Notes: generated from the sequence alone by a model not told the origin. 64,000 bases of DNA from Paenisporosarcina quisquiliarum (GCF_027563315.1 NZ_JAMKBJ010000004.1:62001-126000); one strand, 5' to 3'. Positions 9,422 through 18,534 are shown, numbered from the stretch's first letter. Numbers and translations are program-made.

Positions 9422-9439
9422 TATCTTTAATTCGAGATA
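9422..9439. promoter_or_regulatory. MhqR-type operator of the azoreductase gene
   Basis: TATCTTTAATTCGAGATA agrees at 16 of 18 positions with the MhqR operator consensus. On the minus strand it overlaps the likely -35 region, upstream of a TATAAT at about 9401-9406. A second palindrome, ATCTTAAGAT (9409-9418), lies between them. Confidence 0.65.
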
Positions 9440-9494
9440 TATTGCCATAATAATGGAGAGCAGTTAATAAGTCAAAGACTCTGCTCTCCGTTAT

Positions 9495-10202
9495 TTAAAT
9501 TTCACAATTATCGTCTTTGCAAATGCCAACATTGTCTTGTCCGAGTGTCTGAAGCTTGGTAGAAATACCTTCTTCTTCTGCTACTTTTCTTAACGCTTCA
9601 GCAAATGCTTCGGCTGGTTGAGCTCCAGAAATCGCGTATTTTCGGTTGATGACGAAAAACGGTACACCTTGTACACCAAGAGACATACCTTCTTGAATAT
9701 CTTGTTTCACTTCAGCTTCATAAGAGTTTGAAGATAAAATTTCAGCAGCACTCGTGCGATCCAGGCCAATTTCTTCTGCTAAATCTAACAGCACTTCATG
9801 ACGTCCAATTTCTTGTGCTTCAATAAAATATGCTTTCAGCAAACGTTCACTCACTTCAGCCGGTTTCCCTTGCGCTTCCGCCCATTTTGCCAAACGGTGA
9901 GCATCGAACGTATTGGCTGGTTTTATGCGATCAAAATCGTACTCCAAACCTACTGTTTGTGCCTGTTGTTTTACTGAAACCGTCATTTGTTTTGCCGCTT
10001 CAGGAGTCGTCTGATACTTCTCCGCAAGCATTTCATATGTCGATTTGTCTGAAAACGCTGGTGAATTCGGATCCAATTCATATGCTTTGAATTGAACATC
10101 GACATTTTGAGCTAGCCCTGTCGTGGCGATTGCATCTTCCAAACGACGTTTTCCTATATAACAAAATGGACATACATAGTCCGACCATACTTCAATTTTC
10201 AT
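9495..10202 (-). CDS. DsbA-family (FrnE-like) thiol oxidoreductase
   Basis: 235 residues, thioredoxin fold with the helical insert of the DsbA/FrnE group. The active site is CPFC, followed by YIGKRRLE; the cis-Pro loop is GVQGVPFFV. There is no signal peptide, so it acts in the cytoplasm, as FrnE proteins do in disulfide handling under oxidative stress. Two more Cys pairs lie at the very C-terminus (VGICKDDNCEI). The frame is open to a GTG at 10211, but that codon is part of the GAGGTG ribosome binding site; the ATG at 10202 is correctly spaced. It follows azoR on the same strand but after a 120-base gap. Confidence 0.9.
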   Translation of the reverse strand: MKIEVWSDYVCPFCYIGKRRLEDAIATTGLAQNVDVQFKAYELDPNSPAFSDKSTYEMLAEKYQTTPEAAKQMTVSVKQQAQTVGLEYDFDRIKPANTFDAHRLAKWAEAQGKPAEVSERLLKAYFIEAQEIGRHEVLLDLAEEIGLDRTSAAEILSSNSYEAEVKQDIQEGMSLGVQGVPFFVINRKYAISGAQPAEAFAEALRKVAEEEGISTKLQTLGQDNVGICKDDNCEI

Positions 10203-10327
10203 TCCATTCACCTCAAAGTTATTGTAGTCCGTTCGATTACGGTCTGCAATTTTCCTGCTCTGTACTTACTTATGGTGCGATTCCTTTTCCGACTATGCTA
10301 AAGTGTACCTAAAGGAGTGTTGTGACC

Positions 10328-11116
10328 ATGATTTTACGGGAAATTGTTCGAAAAGGTCGTACCGCTAAGAATCAATACCCATTCAATCTACCTCTTATTG
10401 AGGCATTTGAATCCCTCAAGTTCAATCATCCCGTTACCATTCTTGCTGGAGATAACGGCTCCGGTAAAACAACGTTGCTTGAAGGGATTGCCGCTGCAAG
10501 TGACAGTATCCTGATTAGTGGCGAATATATGGAGCAAGATAAGTCGTTTTCCCATGCCTACGAACTGGCAGAGGAGCTCAAACTGATATGGTCCGTAAAA
10601 ACACGTAATGGTTTTTTCTTCCGCGCTTCTGATTTCATTACTTATACAAGAGAACTCGCCAATATGCGGGAAGAAGCACGAATTACGGTGGAGGAAATCA
10701 AAAAACGCAACCCTCATAGCCTTGAAGTATTGCCATACGCCCGAACATATTCTGAGCTGCGTCACTTATATGGAAAGGGCTTAGATAAAAGATCGCACGG
10801 AGAGAGTTTCCTTGATTTGTTCCAGGCCAGATTCAAACCAAATGGCTTTTACATTTTAGATGAGCCTGAAGCCCCCCTATCGCCAAATAAACAACTTACT
10901 TTTCTCGCTTTGCTACATGACATGGTTAATGATGGTGCACAATTTCTGATTTCTACCCACTCTCCAATTGTTATGGCATATCCAGGAGCTACTCTACTCG
11001 AAATTAACGAACATGAACTAACCCCCACCACTTTTGATGAAGTGGAGCATGTTCGTTTAACAGCCGATTTCCTGAAAGAACCGAATCGCTATTTACGTCA
11101 TTTACTCGAGCCTTAG
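10328..11116 (+). CDS. AAA-family ATPase (SMC/ABC-type, single domain)
   Basis: 262 residues. Walker A is AGDNGSGKTT, followed by a helical insert; Walker B is YILDEPEAPLSP, and the H-loop segment is FLISTHSPIVMAYPGA. This arrangement matches stand-alone predicted ATPases of the AAA_21/SMC-like type, which differ from transport ATPases. The role is unknown; relatives take part in repair or defence, but no partner gene is adjacent, so no function is claimed. AAAGGAG lies 10 bases before the ATG at 10328 and 4 before a GTG at 10322; either could be used. Confidence 0.8.
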   Translation: MILREIVRKGRTAKNQYPFNLPLIEAFESLKFNHPVTILAGDNGSGKTTLLEGIAAASDSILISGEYMEQDKSFSHAYELAEELKLIWSVKTRNGFFFRASDFITYTRELANMREEARITVEEIKKRNPHSLEVLPYARTYSELRHLYGKGLDKRSHGESFLDLFQARFKPNGFYILDEPEAPLSPNKQLTFLALLHDMVNDGAQFLISTHSPIVMAYPGATLLEINEHELTPTTFDEVEHVRLTADFLKEPNRYLRHLLEP

Positions 11117-11139
11117 TATGAGGGATAGAGTTTAGGGAG

Positions 11140-11236
11140 TTCTCAGACGTTCTGGCTTTTTTTTCAGACGTGAATGTAAATTTTTCAGACGTCAACTGCC
11201 ATTTTTCCGACGTCATTGCAAAAAAGTCAGACTGAG
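11140..11236. repeat. 21-bp phased intergenic array A
   Basis: Five motif copies of CAGACG (variants CCGACG and CAGACT) start at 11144, 11165, 11186, 11207 and 11228, that is, exactly every 21 bases, while the bases between them differ. A T-run precedes most copies. It fills the space between the convergent ATPase and ppaC genes. The same motif in the opposite orientation forms array B at 41313-41412. Confidence 0.85.
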
Positions 11237-11260
11237 CACCTGCTCACCTTTCCACACACA

Positions 11261-11296
11261 AAAAAGCCGGATCTCCATATGAGAACCGGCTTTCAC
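11261..11296 (-). terminator. Terminator after ppaC
   Basis: Stem AAAGCCGG-ATCTC with GAGA-ACCGGCTTT around a CATAT loop; A-run on the left gives U-run on the minus-strand transcript. May also stop read-through from the plus strand. Confidence 0.75.
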
Positions 11297-11303
11297 GTTT
11301 TTC

Positions 11304-12233
11304 TTATTCACTAAGTGCTTCTGTTAAGACAGGCACTACTTGTTTCTTACGAGATACAACGCCTTTTAATAGCGCGACATTGTTGACGAAAGGAACACCG
11401 AAAGCTTTTTCTGCTTTCTCTGCTTGACTACCTAAAGCCAACGCGACAGAATCGTTGTTTAAAATATCCGTTACAACGAAGAAGAACAAGTTAAGTTCTT
11501 TTTCAGCGATTTTACGGTAAATCAAATCTTCCAACTCTGCTTGACGACTCATCACATCATTAACATCAACTGCATTTACTTGCGCGATTTCCACTTTGTA
11601 TTCACCCATACCAAATTCTTTTGCATCAAGTGTCAGTAAATCTTCAAGTGATTTATCGCTTAAGTCTGCTCCGGCTTTTAACATCGCCAACCCGTACTCT
11701 TGTGCATTTACGCCTGCAAGTACTTCAAGTTCTTTTGCTGCCGCAATATCTTGCACTGTACAAGTAGGTGATTTAAATAACAACGAATCCGAGATGATGG
11801 CAGATAGCATCATTCCCGCGATGTTTGGAGGAATCTCCACACCATTTTCTTTAAATAGTTTATTTAAAATCGTTGCTGTACAGCCAACTGGCTCCGCACG
11901 GAAATACAATGGGTCTGCCGTTTCAAAGTTCGCAATACGGTGATGATCAATGACTTCAATTACTTGAACCTCATCAATATCTTCTACGCTTTGTTGTTTT
12001 TCATTATGATCAACTAAAATGACTTGTTTAACTTCAGGAGATGCTTTTTCAATAAATAGTGGTGCTTCAAAGCCGAATTTGTCCAAAGCAAAAGCTGTTT
12101 CATTCTGTACATCGCCTAGACGAACCGGTACAGCGTCCATACCTAATTCACGCTTTAAATGTGCATAAACAATTGCTGAACAAATTGAATCCGTATCCGG
12201 GTTTTTATGTCCTAGTACATATACTTTTTCCAT
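11304..12233 (-). CDS. ppaC: Manganese-dependent inorganic pyrophosphatase
   Basis: 309 residues, the family length. Family II pyrophosphatase of the DHH superfamily that hydrolyses cytoplasmic pyrophosphate using Mn2+. The metal ligands are visible in [15 protein letters not shown] and VIDHHR; the C-terminal DHHA2 part carries SRKKQVVP, which binds phosphate. The frame extends upstream to 12254, but the ATG at 12233 has GGAGG seven bases before it and gives the usual [13 protein letters not shown] start. Confidence 0.97.
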   Translation of the reverse strand: MEKVYVLGHKNPDTDSICSAIVYAHLKRELGMDAVPVRLGDVQNETAFALDKFGFEAPLFIEKASPEVKQVILVDHNEKQQSVEDIDEVQVIEVIDHHRIANFETADPLYFRAEPVGCTATILNKLFKENGVEIPPNIAGMMLSAIISDSLLFKSPTCTVQDIAAAKELEVLAGVNAQEYGLAMLKAGADLSDKSLEDLLTLDAKEFGMGEYKVEIAQVNAVDVNDVMSRQAELEDLIYRKIAEKELNLFFFVVTDILNNDSVALALGSQAEKAEKAFGVPFVNNVALLKGVVSRKKQVVPVLTEALSE

Positions 12234-12280
12234 GTGTATCCTCCAATAATTCAAACTTCACGTTTTTTATTTTATCATAC

Positions 12281-12718
12281 CTATTTCGTAAACAAAATGG
12301 CTCCTAGCTCGTCTTTATTACTAAGCAAATCTTGCAATGTGTAAGTATCAAGAACAGCCAAGTAGGCAACCAGCGCTTCATGCAATACTCTGCGTAATTT
12401 ACATACTGGGGTGATCACACAGCGGTTCGCCGCACAATTGAAGCATTCAACCAAATGAAAATCGTCTTCTGTTTTTCTTACGACTTCCCCAATATTGATG
12501 GATGCAGGCGGAAATGCAAGACGAATTCCGCCCCCTCGTCCACGGATCGTTTCTATATAACCGTGTTTGCCTAATTCATATGTGACTTTCATTAAATGAT
12601 TTTTTGATATTCCATAAGCAGTTGAAATTTCCTGTATCGTCGATAGCTCCGATTTTTCTTTCGCCCCCACATACATCAATACACGGAGGGAAAAATCGGT
12701 ATACATTGTCATTCTCAT
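12281..12718 (-). CDS. nsrR: Rrf2-family nitric oxide sensor NsrR
   Basis: 145 residues. Rrf2 winged helix at the N-terminus (YTDFSLRVLMYV, then ISKNHLMKVTYELGKHGYI) and three cysteines in the iron-sulfur pattern ECFNCAANRCVITPVC typical of NsrR. The [4Fe-4S] protein represses NO-defence genes and is inactivated by NO. It is divergent from hmp, the classic target, and an NsrR-like dyad lies between the two genes. Other Rrf2 proteins (IscR, CymR) are less likely given this context and the cysteine spacing. Confidence 0.92.
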   Translation of the reverse strand: MRMTMYTDFSLRVLMYVGAKEKSELSTIQEISTAYGISKNHLMKVTYELGKHGYIETIRGRGGGIRLAFPPASINIGEVVRKTEDDFHLVECFNCAANRCVITPVCKLRRVLHEALVAYLAVLDTYTLQDLLSNKDELGAILFTK

Positions 12719-12792
12719 AATTTCACCGTTCTTTCTCCTTCATCATTATAGCATTATGTCTTTTTCGTGAAAGAAATGTGTCTGAATTATTA

Positions 12793-12815
12793 AAGATGTA
12801 TTTTATATATTGCTT
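12793..12815. promoter_or_regulatory. Putative NsrR operator
   Basis: An imperfect 23-base dyad begins AAGATGTATTT, the exact half-site known for NsrR, and its right half (ATATATTGCTT) keeps 7 of 11 symmetric positions. It lies between nsrR and hmp, about 60 bases before the hmp start. Confidence 0.6.
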
Positions 12816-12872
12816 TAAAATGTTAGCAGGCGTATTGTGAAATTATCAAATGATGAAGGGTAGGAAACAAAC

Positions 12873-14057
12873 ATGTTATCTTCTCAAACAATCGCCATCG
12901 TAAAATCAACAGTCCCAGTTCTAGCTGAGCACGGACAGAATATTACATCCGTTTTTTACAAAAATCTATTCACTGCACATCCAGAATTACTTAACATATT
13001 CAATCATGCCAATCAAAAACAAGGCCGCCAACAAACTGCGCTTGCCAATACCGTATATGCAGCTGCGCAACATATCGATAACTTAGGCGTCCTGCTTCCG
13101 GCAGTCAAACAAATTGCGCATAAACACCGTTCACTAGGTGTAAAAGCGGAACACTATCCGATTGTAGGAGCACATCTATTAGGCGCAATTAAAGAAGTAT
13201 TGGGTGATGCAGCTACTGACGACATCATTAATGCTTGGGGAGAAGCTTACGGAGTTATTGCCGATGTATTCATTCAAGTCGAAAATGACATGTATGCAGA
13301 AGCATCTACACAGTCTAACGGCTGGAATGAGTTCAAAGATTTTGTCATTGTCGACAAAGTGAAAGAAAGCGACGTTATTACTTCATTCTATCTAAAACCA
13401 GCTGACGGTACATCCATTCCTTCTTACCAACCTGGTCAATACATTACGGTACGTTTATCGATTCCTGGTGAAACACATATGTTTAACCGTCAATACAGTC
13501 TGTCACAAGCACCCGGGAATGAAACATTCCGTATTTCCGTTAAAAAGGAAAGTGAAATGAATCCGAATGGCAAAGTGTCTTGCTACCTGCACAACACGCT
13601 TAAAGTCGGAGACCAAATTGAAGTAAGTGCACCTGCTGGAGATTTCTATTTAAACGTTGATAGTTCACGACCTGTTACCTTAATCAGTGGTGGAGTTGGC
13701 ATTACGCCGATGATGAGTATGTTGGAGACAATCTCTAAAACAAACCCTAGCCGCCCAGTCTCTTTCCTGCACGGAGCACGAAATGCTTCACTACATGCTT
13801 TCGACAAAGAAGTTCGCTCGTTGCTATCTAACATGGAAGATACAACGTATGCCGCACAATATTCGGATAAAAATCACCTCATCACGAAAGAGTTCTTAGC
13901 AGAAAATGTTCTTGCCAATAGCGATATTTACGTATGCGGACCTGTGCCGTTCATGAAAGCAATTATTAATAACCTTTATGCGCTAGGATTCTCTGAGGAA
14001 GACGTACATTTCGAATTTTTCGGGCCGGCTGTTTCTCTGGAACCAGTTCACGCATAA
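12873..14057 (+). CDS. hmp: Flavohemoglobin, nitric oxide dioxygenase
   Basis: 394 residues. It converts NO and O2 to nitrate with NAD(P)H. The globin domain (about 1-140) begins [20 protein letters not shown] and has the proximal heme region [15 protein letters not shown]; the FAD domain has [12 protein letters not shown] and the NAD domain [11 protein letters not shown], with the closing FEFFGP. Complete domain order, no truncation. AAGGGTAGG precedes the ATG. Expected to be derepressed by NO through the neighbouring NsrR. Confidence 0.97.
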   Translation: MLSSQTIAIVKSTVPVLAEHGQNITSVFYKNLFTAHPELLNIFNHANQKQGRQQTALANTVYAAAQHIDNLGVLLPAVKQIAHKHRSLGVKAEHYPIVGAHLLGAIKEVLGDAATDDIINAWGEAYGVIADVFIQVENDMYAEASTQSNGWNEFKDFVIVDKVKESDVITSFYLKPADGTSIPSYQPGQYITVRLSIPGETHMFNRQYSLSQAPGNETFRISVKKESEMNPNGKVSCYLHNTLKVGDQIEVSAPAGDFYLNVDSSRPVTLISGGVGITPMMSMLETISKTNPSRPVSFLHGARNASLHAFDKEVRSLLSNMEDTTYAAQYSDKNHLITKEFLAENVLANSDIYVCGPVPFMKAIINNLYALGFSEEDVHFEFFGPAVSLEPVHA

Positions 14058-14062
14058 AACAA

Positions 14063-14097
14063 CAAAAGCTATCACCCGATTGCGGTGATAGCTTTGT
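14063..14097. terminator. Bidirectional terminator overlapping the end of the hydrolase gene
   Basis: Stem ACAAAGCTATCACC-type (ACAAAAGCTATCACC with GGTGATAGCTTTGT) and a 7-base loop, followed by a long T-run. The TGA stop of the minus-strand hydrolase (14072-14074) lies inside the left arm, so its last codons encode the right arm of the hairpin. Confidence 0.85.
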
Positions 14098-14872
14098 TTT
14101 TTTGTATGCTAGAAATGAAATCAATCGACAGTTGATTGAACCGATCCGGTTGATCAATATTACAAACATGACCTGAGTCTTTTATCTTGATCAGTTTAAA
14201 TTCCTCATTACGTCTCACCAATTCTTCAACAGGCGGCATAAACAAATAATCCTCATCGCCCATTAAAAACAAAGTTGGAATGGCATTCGTTTTCATTTGA
14301 AGCCTCGTTAAATAAGGATTGATTAACTTAGTTAATGAAAACCATTTGATAAATTCTTTTTGACACATTTTCTTCGCTTGGTTGACGAAAACCAGACGGG
14401 ATTCTTCATGTCTTTTCTTTGGCATAATAATCCAAGCAAATAGTTTATACAACAGCATATATGGGATGAAACGTTTCGTTACACGTCCAGTCCATAATAA
14501 AAGCTTCGTACGGATATCAAGACGGATGACAGCTCCTCCTAAAATCAGCGAAGAGATTCTTTCAGGAAAACGTTCAGCCATTGTTTGGGCAACGATTGTC
14601 CCAAGTGACATGCCAATCACATGTGTTTCTTTTATTTTCAATTCATCCAGCACATGTTTTACTTCGTCAGCAATATGTGAAAACGAATCGCCTTTTTTCC
14701 AACGACCTCGGGCTGATTTACCATGACCTCTAAGATCAATTAATAAAACATTGTGCGCTTTTCTGAATTCACGTATTTGTTTATACCATATGGAAGAACT
14801 TCCTCCTGCGCCGTGAACAAATGTTACCCATGGTGCTTCCGGAGAAACGATGTAAGTTTTATTGTGAAGCAT
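14072..14872 (-). CDS. Alpha/beta-fold hydrolase
   Basis: 266 residues. Complete alpha/beta hydrolase: oxyanion region FVHGAGGSSSIW, nucleophile elbow GMSLGT, acid region LMGDEDYLF and catalytic His in KDSGHVCNID. A lid of about 80 residues rich in basic and aromatic residues separates the elbow from the acid. Substrate unknown; relatives include esterases and lactonases. No signal peptide, so cytoplasmic. GAGGAG lies 11 bases before the ATG. The 3' end is shared with a terminator hairpin. Confidence 0.87.
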   Translation of the reverse strand: MLHNKTYIVSPEAPWVTFVHGAGGSSSIWYKQIREFRKAHNVLLIDLRGHGKSARGRWKKGDSFSHIADEVKHVLDELKIKETHVIGMSLGTIVAQTMAERFPERISSLILGGAVIRLDIRTKLLLWTGRVTKRFIPYMLLYKLFAWIIMPKKRHEESRLVFVNQAKKMCQKEFIKWFSLTKLINPYLTRLQMKTNAIPTLFLMGDEDYLFMPPVEELVRRNEEFKLIKIKDSGHVCNIDQPDRFNQLSIDFISSIQKNKAITAIG

Positions 14873-14951
14873 TAAGATTCAAACTCCTCTGGCAATCTCT
14901 TTCTTCTATTAAACCACCGTATCCTTCTTCGGTTCAACAGATTCGTGAATT

Positions 14952-15743
14952 TTAATATGTCCACATGCACCATTTTCCGATATCAACGAAGCCGATTCGC
15001 TTATAGATTGCACCTGCAGCAGGGTTGTCATAAAACAGACACAACATTTTGTTCTCTTCAAGCAATTCCCGGCAAAGCTTGGACATGCAGTATGTAGCAA
15101 GCCCTTTTTTCTGATAATCAGGTAAAGTTCCAACTCCTACAATCATGGCAGATTGACTATTTTCTGCAGTGCTGGAAGCTGAACTTACGATGATTCCATT
15201 TTCTTTGATTAGATAGGCTCTGGCCAAGCCTTTTTCCAGTGATTCCCGTTTATTCTCCACGCTGTAATTGCCTTCTGAAAATTGCGGTATTGCTTTCATT
15301 TGTGCAATGATCGCTCCTGCATCATCCGCTTGAGCTTTTTCCAAGTGGACGTCCTCTGGAATTGCAGGTAGATATTCCACCGTCTCACATTTTGCATAAT
15401 AGAGAACGCGTGGTTTTTTAGGTTGGGCTTTTATGTATGGAGCCAGCTGGTTTACCATTTCTTCAATTCCCGATAGGTAACTGAATGATGCATCTTTATT
15501 AATGATATCGGCAAATCCTTTTGCATCATAATTAGCCGGTGCATACACAATAAAATTTTTATCGTATTTTAATAAAACGCCTCTTAAATCTCCTTTGTCA
15601 TTAAAGTCACCCCAAAGCGTCTGGATGCTTGAATGAAATCCATGACCTTCAATATCTCCAATAATAAAGACATTTTCCGCAGGCTTTTGCCCTACGAAAT
15701 TCATTGTTATTTGACGATCCGCTTCAATTAGTTTTCTTATCAT
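14952..15743 (-). CDS. GNAT-family N-acetyltransferase
   Basis: 263 residues. The catalytic GNAT fold is in the C-terminal half: MIVGVGTLPDYQKKGLATYCMSKL forms the acetyl-CoA pyrophosphate loop, and the later LFYDNPAAGAIYKRIGF segment is the usual end of the domain. The N-terminal 130 residues form a separate domain often seen in such two-part GNAT proteins of Bacilli. Acceptor substrate unknown. AGGAGTAGGT lies just before the ATG. About 80 bases separate it from the downstream hydrolase; co-transcription is possible. Confidence 0.85.
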   Translation of the reverse strand: MIRKLIEADRQITMNFVGQKPAENVFIIGDIEGHGFHSSIQTLWGDFNDKGDLRGVLLKYDKNFIVYAPANYDAKGFADIINKDASFSYLSGIEEMVNQLAPYIKAQPKKPRVLYYAKCETVEYLPAIPEDVHLEKAQADDAGAIIAQMKAIPQFSEGNYSVENKRESLEKGLARAYLIKENGIIVSSASSTAENSQSAMIVGVGTLPDYQKKGLATYCMSKLCRELLEENKMLCLFYDNPAAGAIYKRIGFVDIGKWCMWTY

Positions 15744-15942
15744 ACCTACTCCTCATTTCTTAGGACTTTAGTTCCTTTGTTATTTAAGATTTTAAATCAT
15801 TTTTTAAATTTTTTTTCATTTTTTTACATAAAATACCCAATATTTTCTTAATTTAGTGATATAGTAGTGATTACATAGACTATAAGTGATATTATTATAC
15901 TAATTTAGATACATTTCTTTTGATACAGAAAAGAGGTCAATT

Positions 15943-16743
15943 ATGGTAAAGAAATTGGAGAAAAAGTATATCCCTCTAGCAACTTTTTTTGCAGAAGCTG
16001 CACAAAGTGAAATCACCCTTACATATACAGCAATTGAAAATATAGTTGGACAACAGCTACCAAACGCAGCTTATTTAAATAGTAGCTGGTGGAAAAAAAC
16101 GAAACCTCCTGCTTCTCATTTCCTAGCATGGATTGACTCAGATTATACAGTAAAAGAGATTGAGTTAGGTAGATCCGTCACTTTTGTTAAAATAACGGAA
16201 GCCATAGATTGCGATCTTTCTTCTGCAGACAAACCTGAAAATATCTTAATCATACGTCCTGTAGACTTGGATGATGCACGGTCAATCATCCATCTTCACC
16301 AGGATATTGATGCAGAATCGGATTTTATGTTATTTGGTAAGGATGAAAGAAAAATGACGGTTCAATCCATTCGTAAACGCATAGGCGATTGGAAAAAATC
16401 GGAGAAGTCTGGTATGTTTGTTGGCATCCTAAATGGAGAATTCGCTGGATTCATCGCCATGACAGCTGGCCCCGCTCCCCGGGCTGATCACCGTGCTTCG
16501 CTCGTAATTGGTGTACGACAAGCATATTATGGTCAAAACGTCGGAACGTCTTTAATGAAAAAAGTGGAGACTTGGGCACATGAAGTTGGGATCTCACGCC
16601 TGGAATTGACAGTGGTTGAAAAGAATGAACCCGCCCTGGCGCTTTATAAGAAAATGGGCTATAGCATTGAAGGTACTCGTCTAAATTCCCTATTCATTGA
16701 TGGTAAGTATGTAAATGAGTTTTATATGGGGAAAATAATATAA
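15943..16743 (+). CDS. GNAT N-acetyltransferase with an added N-terminal domain
   Basis: 266 residues. Residues 1 to about 85 form a small domain (YIPLATFF, ENIVGQQLPNAAYLNSSWWKK, FLAWIDSDYTVKEI) that resembles a stand-alone bacterial domain found by itself elsewhere (DUF7662-like, by recall). Residues from about 100 on are a typical GNAT: VIGVRQAYYGQNVGTSLMKKVE for acetyl-CoA and VVEKNEPALALYKKMGYSIEGT at the end. Acceptor unknown. The AT-rich 200 bases upstream contain poly-T tracts that look like an UP-element plus promoter. Confidence in GNAT is high, in the first domain moderate. Confidence 0.85.
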   Translation: MVKKLEKKYIPLATFFAEAAQSEITLTYTAIENIVGQQLPNAAYLNSSWWKKTKPPASHFLAWIDSDYTVKEIELGRSVTFVKITEAIDCDLSSADKPENILIIRPVDLDDARSIIHLHQDIDAESDFMLFGKDERKMTVQSIRKRIGDWKKSEKSGMFVGILNGEFAGFIAMTAGPAPRADHRASLVIGVRQAYYGQNVGTSLMKKVETWAHEVGISRLELTVVEKNEPALALYKKMGYSIEGTRLNSLFIDGKYVNEFYMGKII

Positions 16744-16787
16744 AAAGAGACATCGTGGAGGATTTATAATCCCACGATGTCTTTTTT
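16743..16787. terminator. Bidirectional terminator (GNAT gene / arsC)
   Basis: Stem AAAGAGACATCGTGG pairing with CCCACGATGTCTTTTTT, loop of about 10 bases, between convergent genes. Confidence 0.85.
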
Positions 16788-16788
16788 G

Positions 16789-17208
16789 TTATTTTCCTGT
16801 TTTTGAAAACTCTTCGATTCGTGCCCCAATTTCATCACGAACGCGTTGGAACACTGCCCATTTTTCTTCTTCCGTTCCTTCAGCGCGTGCAGGATCATCA
16901 AAGCCCCAGTGCCAGCGTGTCACATGAGGTGGTGTCATAGGACACTTATCGTTGGCATCACCACATAGAGTAACGACAAAGTCCGCTTTATTTAAAAGCT
17001 CTGAGTCGATAATATCTGATGTTTGATTGCGAATATCGATGCCGATTTCATCCATTGCTTTAATAGCATTCGGATTAAGACCATGTGCTTCAATACCAGC
17101 AGAATATACTTCATACTTGTCGCTTAAGTACTTGTGACCAAAAGCTTCTGCCATTTGTGAACGGCATGAATTACCTGTACATAAAAAGTAAAATATTTTC
17201 TTTTCCAT
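16789..17208 (-). CDS. arsC: Thioredoxin-dependent arsenate reductase
   Basis: 139 residues. Low-molecular-weight phosphatase-like fold with P-loop CTGNSCRS and the two further redox cysteines in [14 protein letters not shown], so it is the thioredoxin-coupled type of Staphylococcus and Bacillus. It reduces arsenate to arsenite for export by ArsB, whose gene lies 16 bases upstream in the same operon. The frame reaches 17217, but that ATG touches the AAAGGA site; the ATG at 17208 is correctly spaced. Confidence 0.96.
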   Translation of the reverse strand: MEKKIFYFLCTGNSCRSQMAEAFGHKYLSDKYEVYSAGIEAHGLNPNAIKAMDEIGIDIRNQTSDIIDSELLNKADFVVTLCGDANDKCPMTPPHVTRWHWGFDDPARAEGTEEEKWAVFQRVRDEIGARIEEFSKTGK

Positions 17209-17224
17209 AATGATCATTCCTTTT

Positions 17225-18520
17225 TTAGTGAATTATTGTTAACCATAAATATAGACCTGTTAAAGTAATGAAAAGTGTAGGTACGGTTAAAATTACCCCT
17301 ACTTTAAAATAATAGCCCCATGAGATCTTCACGCCTTTTTGACTTAAGACATGCAACCACAATAATGTTGCAAGGGAACCAATCGGTGTCATTTTCGGAC
17401 CTAAATCAGACCCAATGACATTTGCATAAATCAGTGCTTCCCTCATTACGCCAGATGTATTCGTATCCGCAATAGCAAGTGCATCAATCATAACCGTCGG
17501 CATATTGTTCATAATTGAAGATAGGATTGCGGCTATGAAGCCCATCCCAATCGTGGCTGTATATAAACCGTGGCTTGCCGTCCATTCAATTAAACCAGTC
17601 AATACTGAGGTCAAGCCTACATTCCTCAGACCGTAGACTACCACGTACATCCCTATCGAGAAGAAGACAATCGCCCAAGGAGCTCCTTTGATGACATTTC
17701 GTGTGTGTACTGCCTTGCTTTTGCGAGCAATAAATAAGAAAATCATTGCCACTGCTGCTGCAATAACAGAGACAGGAATATTTAATGATTCACTTAAGAA
17801 ATAGCCAATCAGCAATACACCGAGTACATACCATGAAACATGGAACATCCGAATATCTTTCAATGCTTGTTTTGGTTCTTTCAACATTTTTTCATCAAAG
17901 TGCTTCGGTATTGATTTGCCAAAAAATAAATACAAGACAAGCATACTTGCCGCCACACTGAATAAGTTTGGCACAAACATTCTAGAAGCATATTCGATAA
18001 AACCGATGCCAAAGAAATCAGCTGATACGATATTTACTAAGTTACTGATGACAAATGGCAGTGAGGTCGTATCGGCAATAAATCCAGAAGCCATAATGAA
18101 CGGTAAAATCATTTTCTCTTTGAAATCAAGAGCTCGCACCATTGCTAATACAATCGGTGTTAGAATCAAAGCTGCACCATCATTTGCAAATAAAGCTGCT
18201 ACAGCTGCACCAAGAAGTGTAACGAGCAAAAACATACGAATACCGCTTCCTTTTGCAAAACGGGCCATATGAAGTGCAGCCCATTCGAAGAAACCAATTT
18301 CGTCCAATATCAATGAAATGATTATTAACGCAATGAACGTCAATGTTGCATTCCATACAATCCCCGTTACATCAATGACATCTTGAAAGTTAACGACACC
18401 AACAAGAAGTGCGATTGCCGCTCCCGCCATTGCCGACCATCCGATTGATAATCCTTTCGGCTGCCAGATGACAAAAATTAATGTCACAATAAAAACAATA
18501 CTTGCTAACCATAAATCCAT
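17225..18520 (-). CDS. arsB: Arsenite efflux membrane protein ArsB
   Basis: 431 residues, ArsB/NhaD permease family with about 11-12 membrane helices (family phrases [41 protein letters not shown] and [20 protein letters not shown]). It exports arsenite or antimonite from the cytoplasm, alone or with an ArsA ATPase; no arsA is present here. Middle gene of arsR-arsB-arsC with gaps of 14 and 16 bases. Confidence 0.96.
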   Translation of the reverse strand: MDLWLASIVFIVTLIFVIWQPKGLSIGWSAMAGAAIALLVGVVNFQDVIDVTGIVWNATLTFIALIIISLILDEIGFFEWAALHMARFAKGSGIRMFLLVTLLGAAVAALFANDGAALILTPIVLAMVRALDFKEKMILPFIMASGFIADTTSLPFVISNLVNIVSADFFGIGFIEYASRMFVPNLFSVAASMLVLYLFFGKSIPKHFDEKMLKEPKQALKDIRMFHVSWYVLGVLLIGYFLSESLNIPVSVIAAAVAMIFLFIARKSKAVHTRNVIKGAPWAIVFFSIGMYVVVYGLRNVGLTSVLTGLIEWTASHGLYTATIGMGFIAAILSSIMNNMPTVMIDALAIADTNTSGVMREALIYANVIGSDLGPKMTPIGSLATLLWLHVLSQKGVKISWGYYFKVGVILTVPTLFITLTGLYLWLTIIH

Positions 18521-18534
18521 TTTAAAACCTCCAC

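Noticed and set aside
11004-11216. 70-codon minus-strand ORF across array A with TSEK heptads
   Set aside because: No ribosome binding site before its ATG, it overlaps the end of the ATPase gene, and the heptads follow directly from the 21-base DNA motif.
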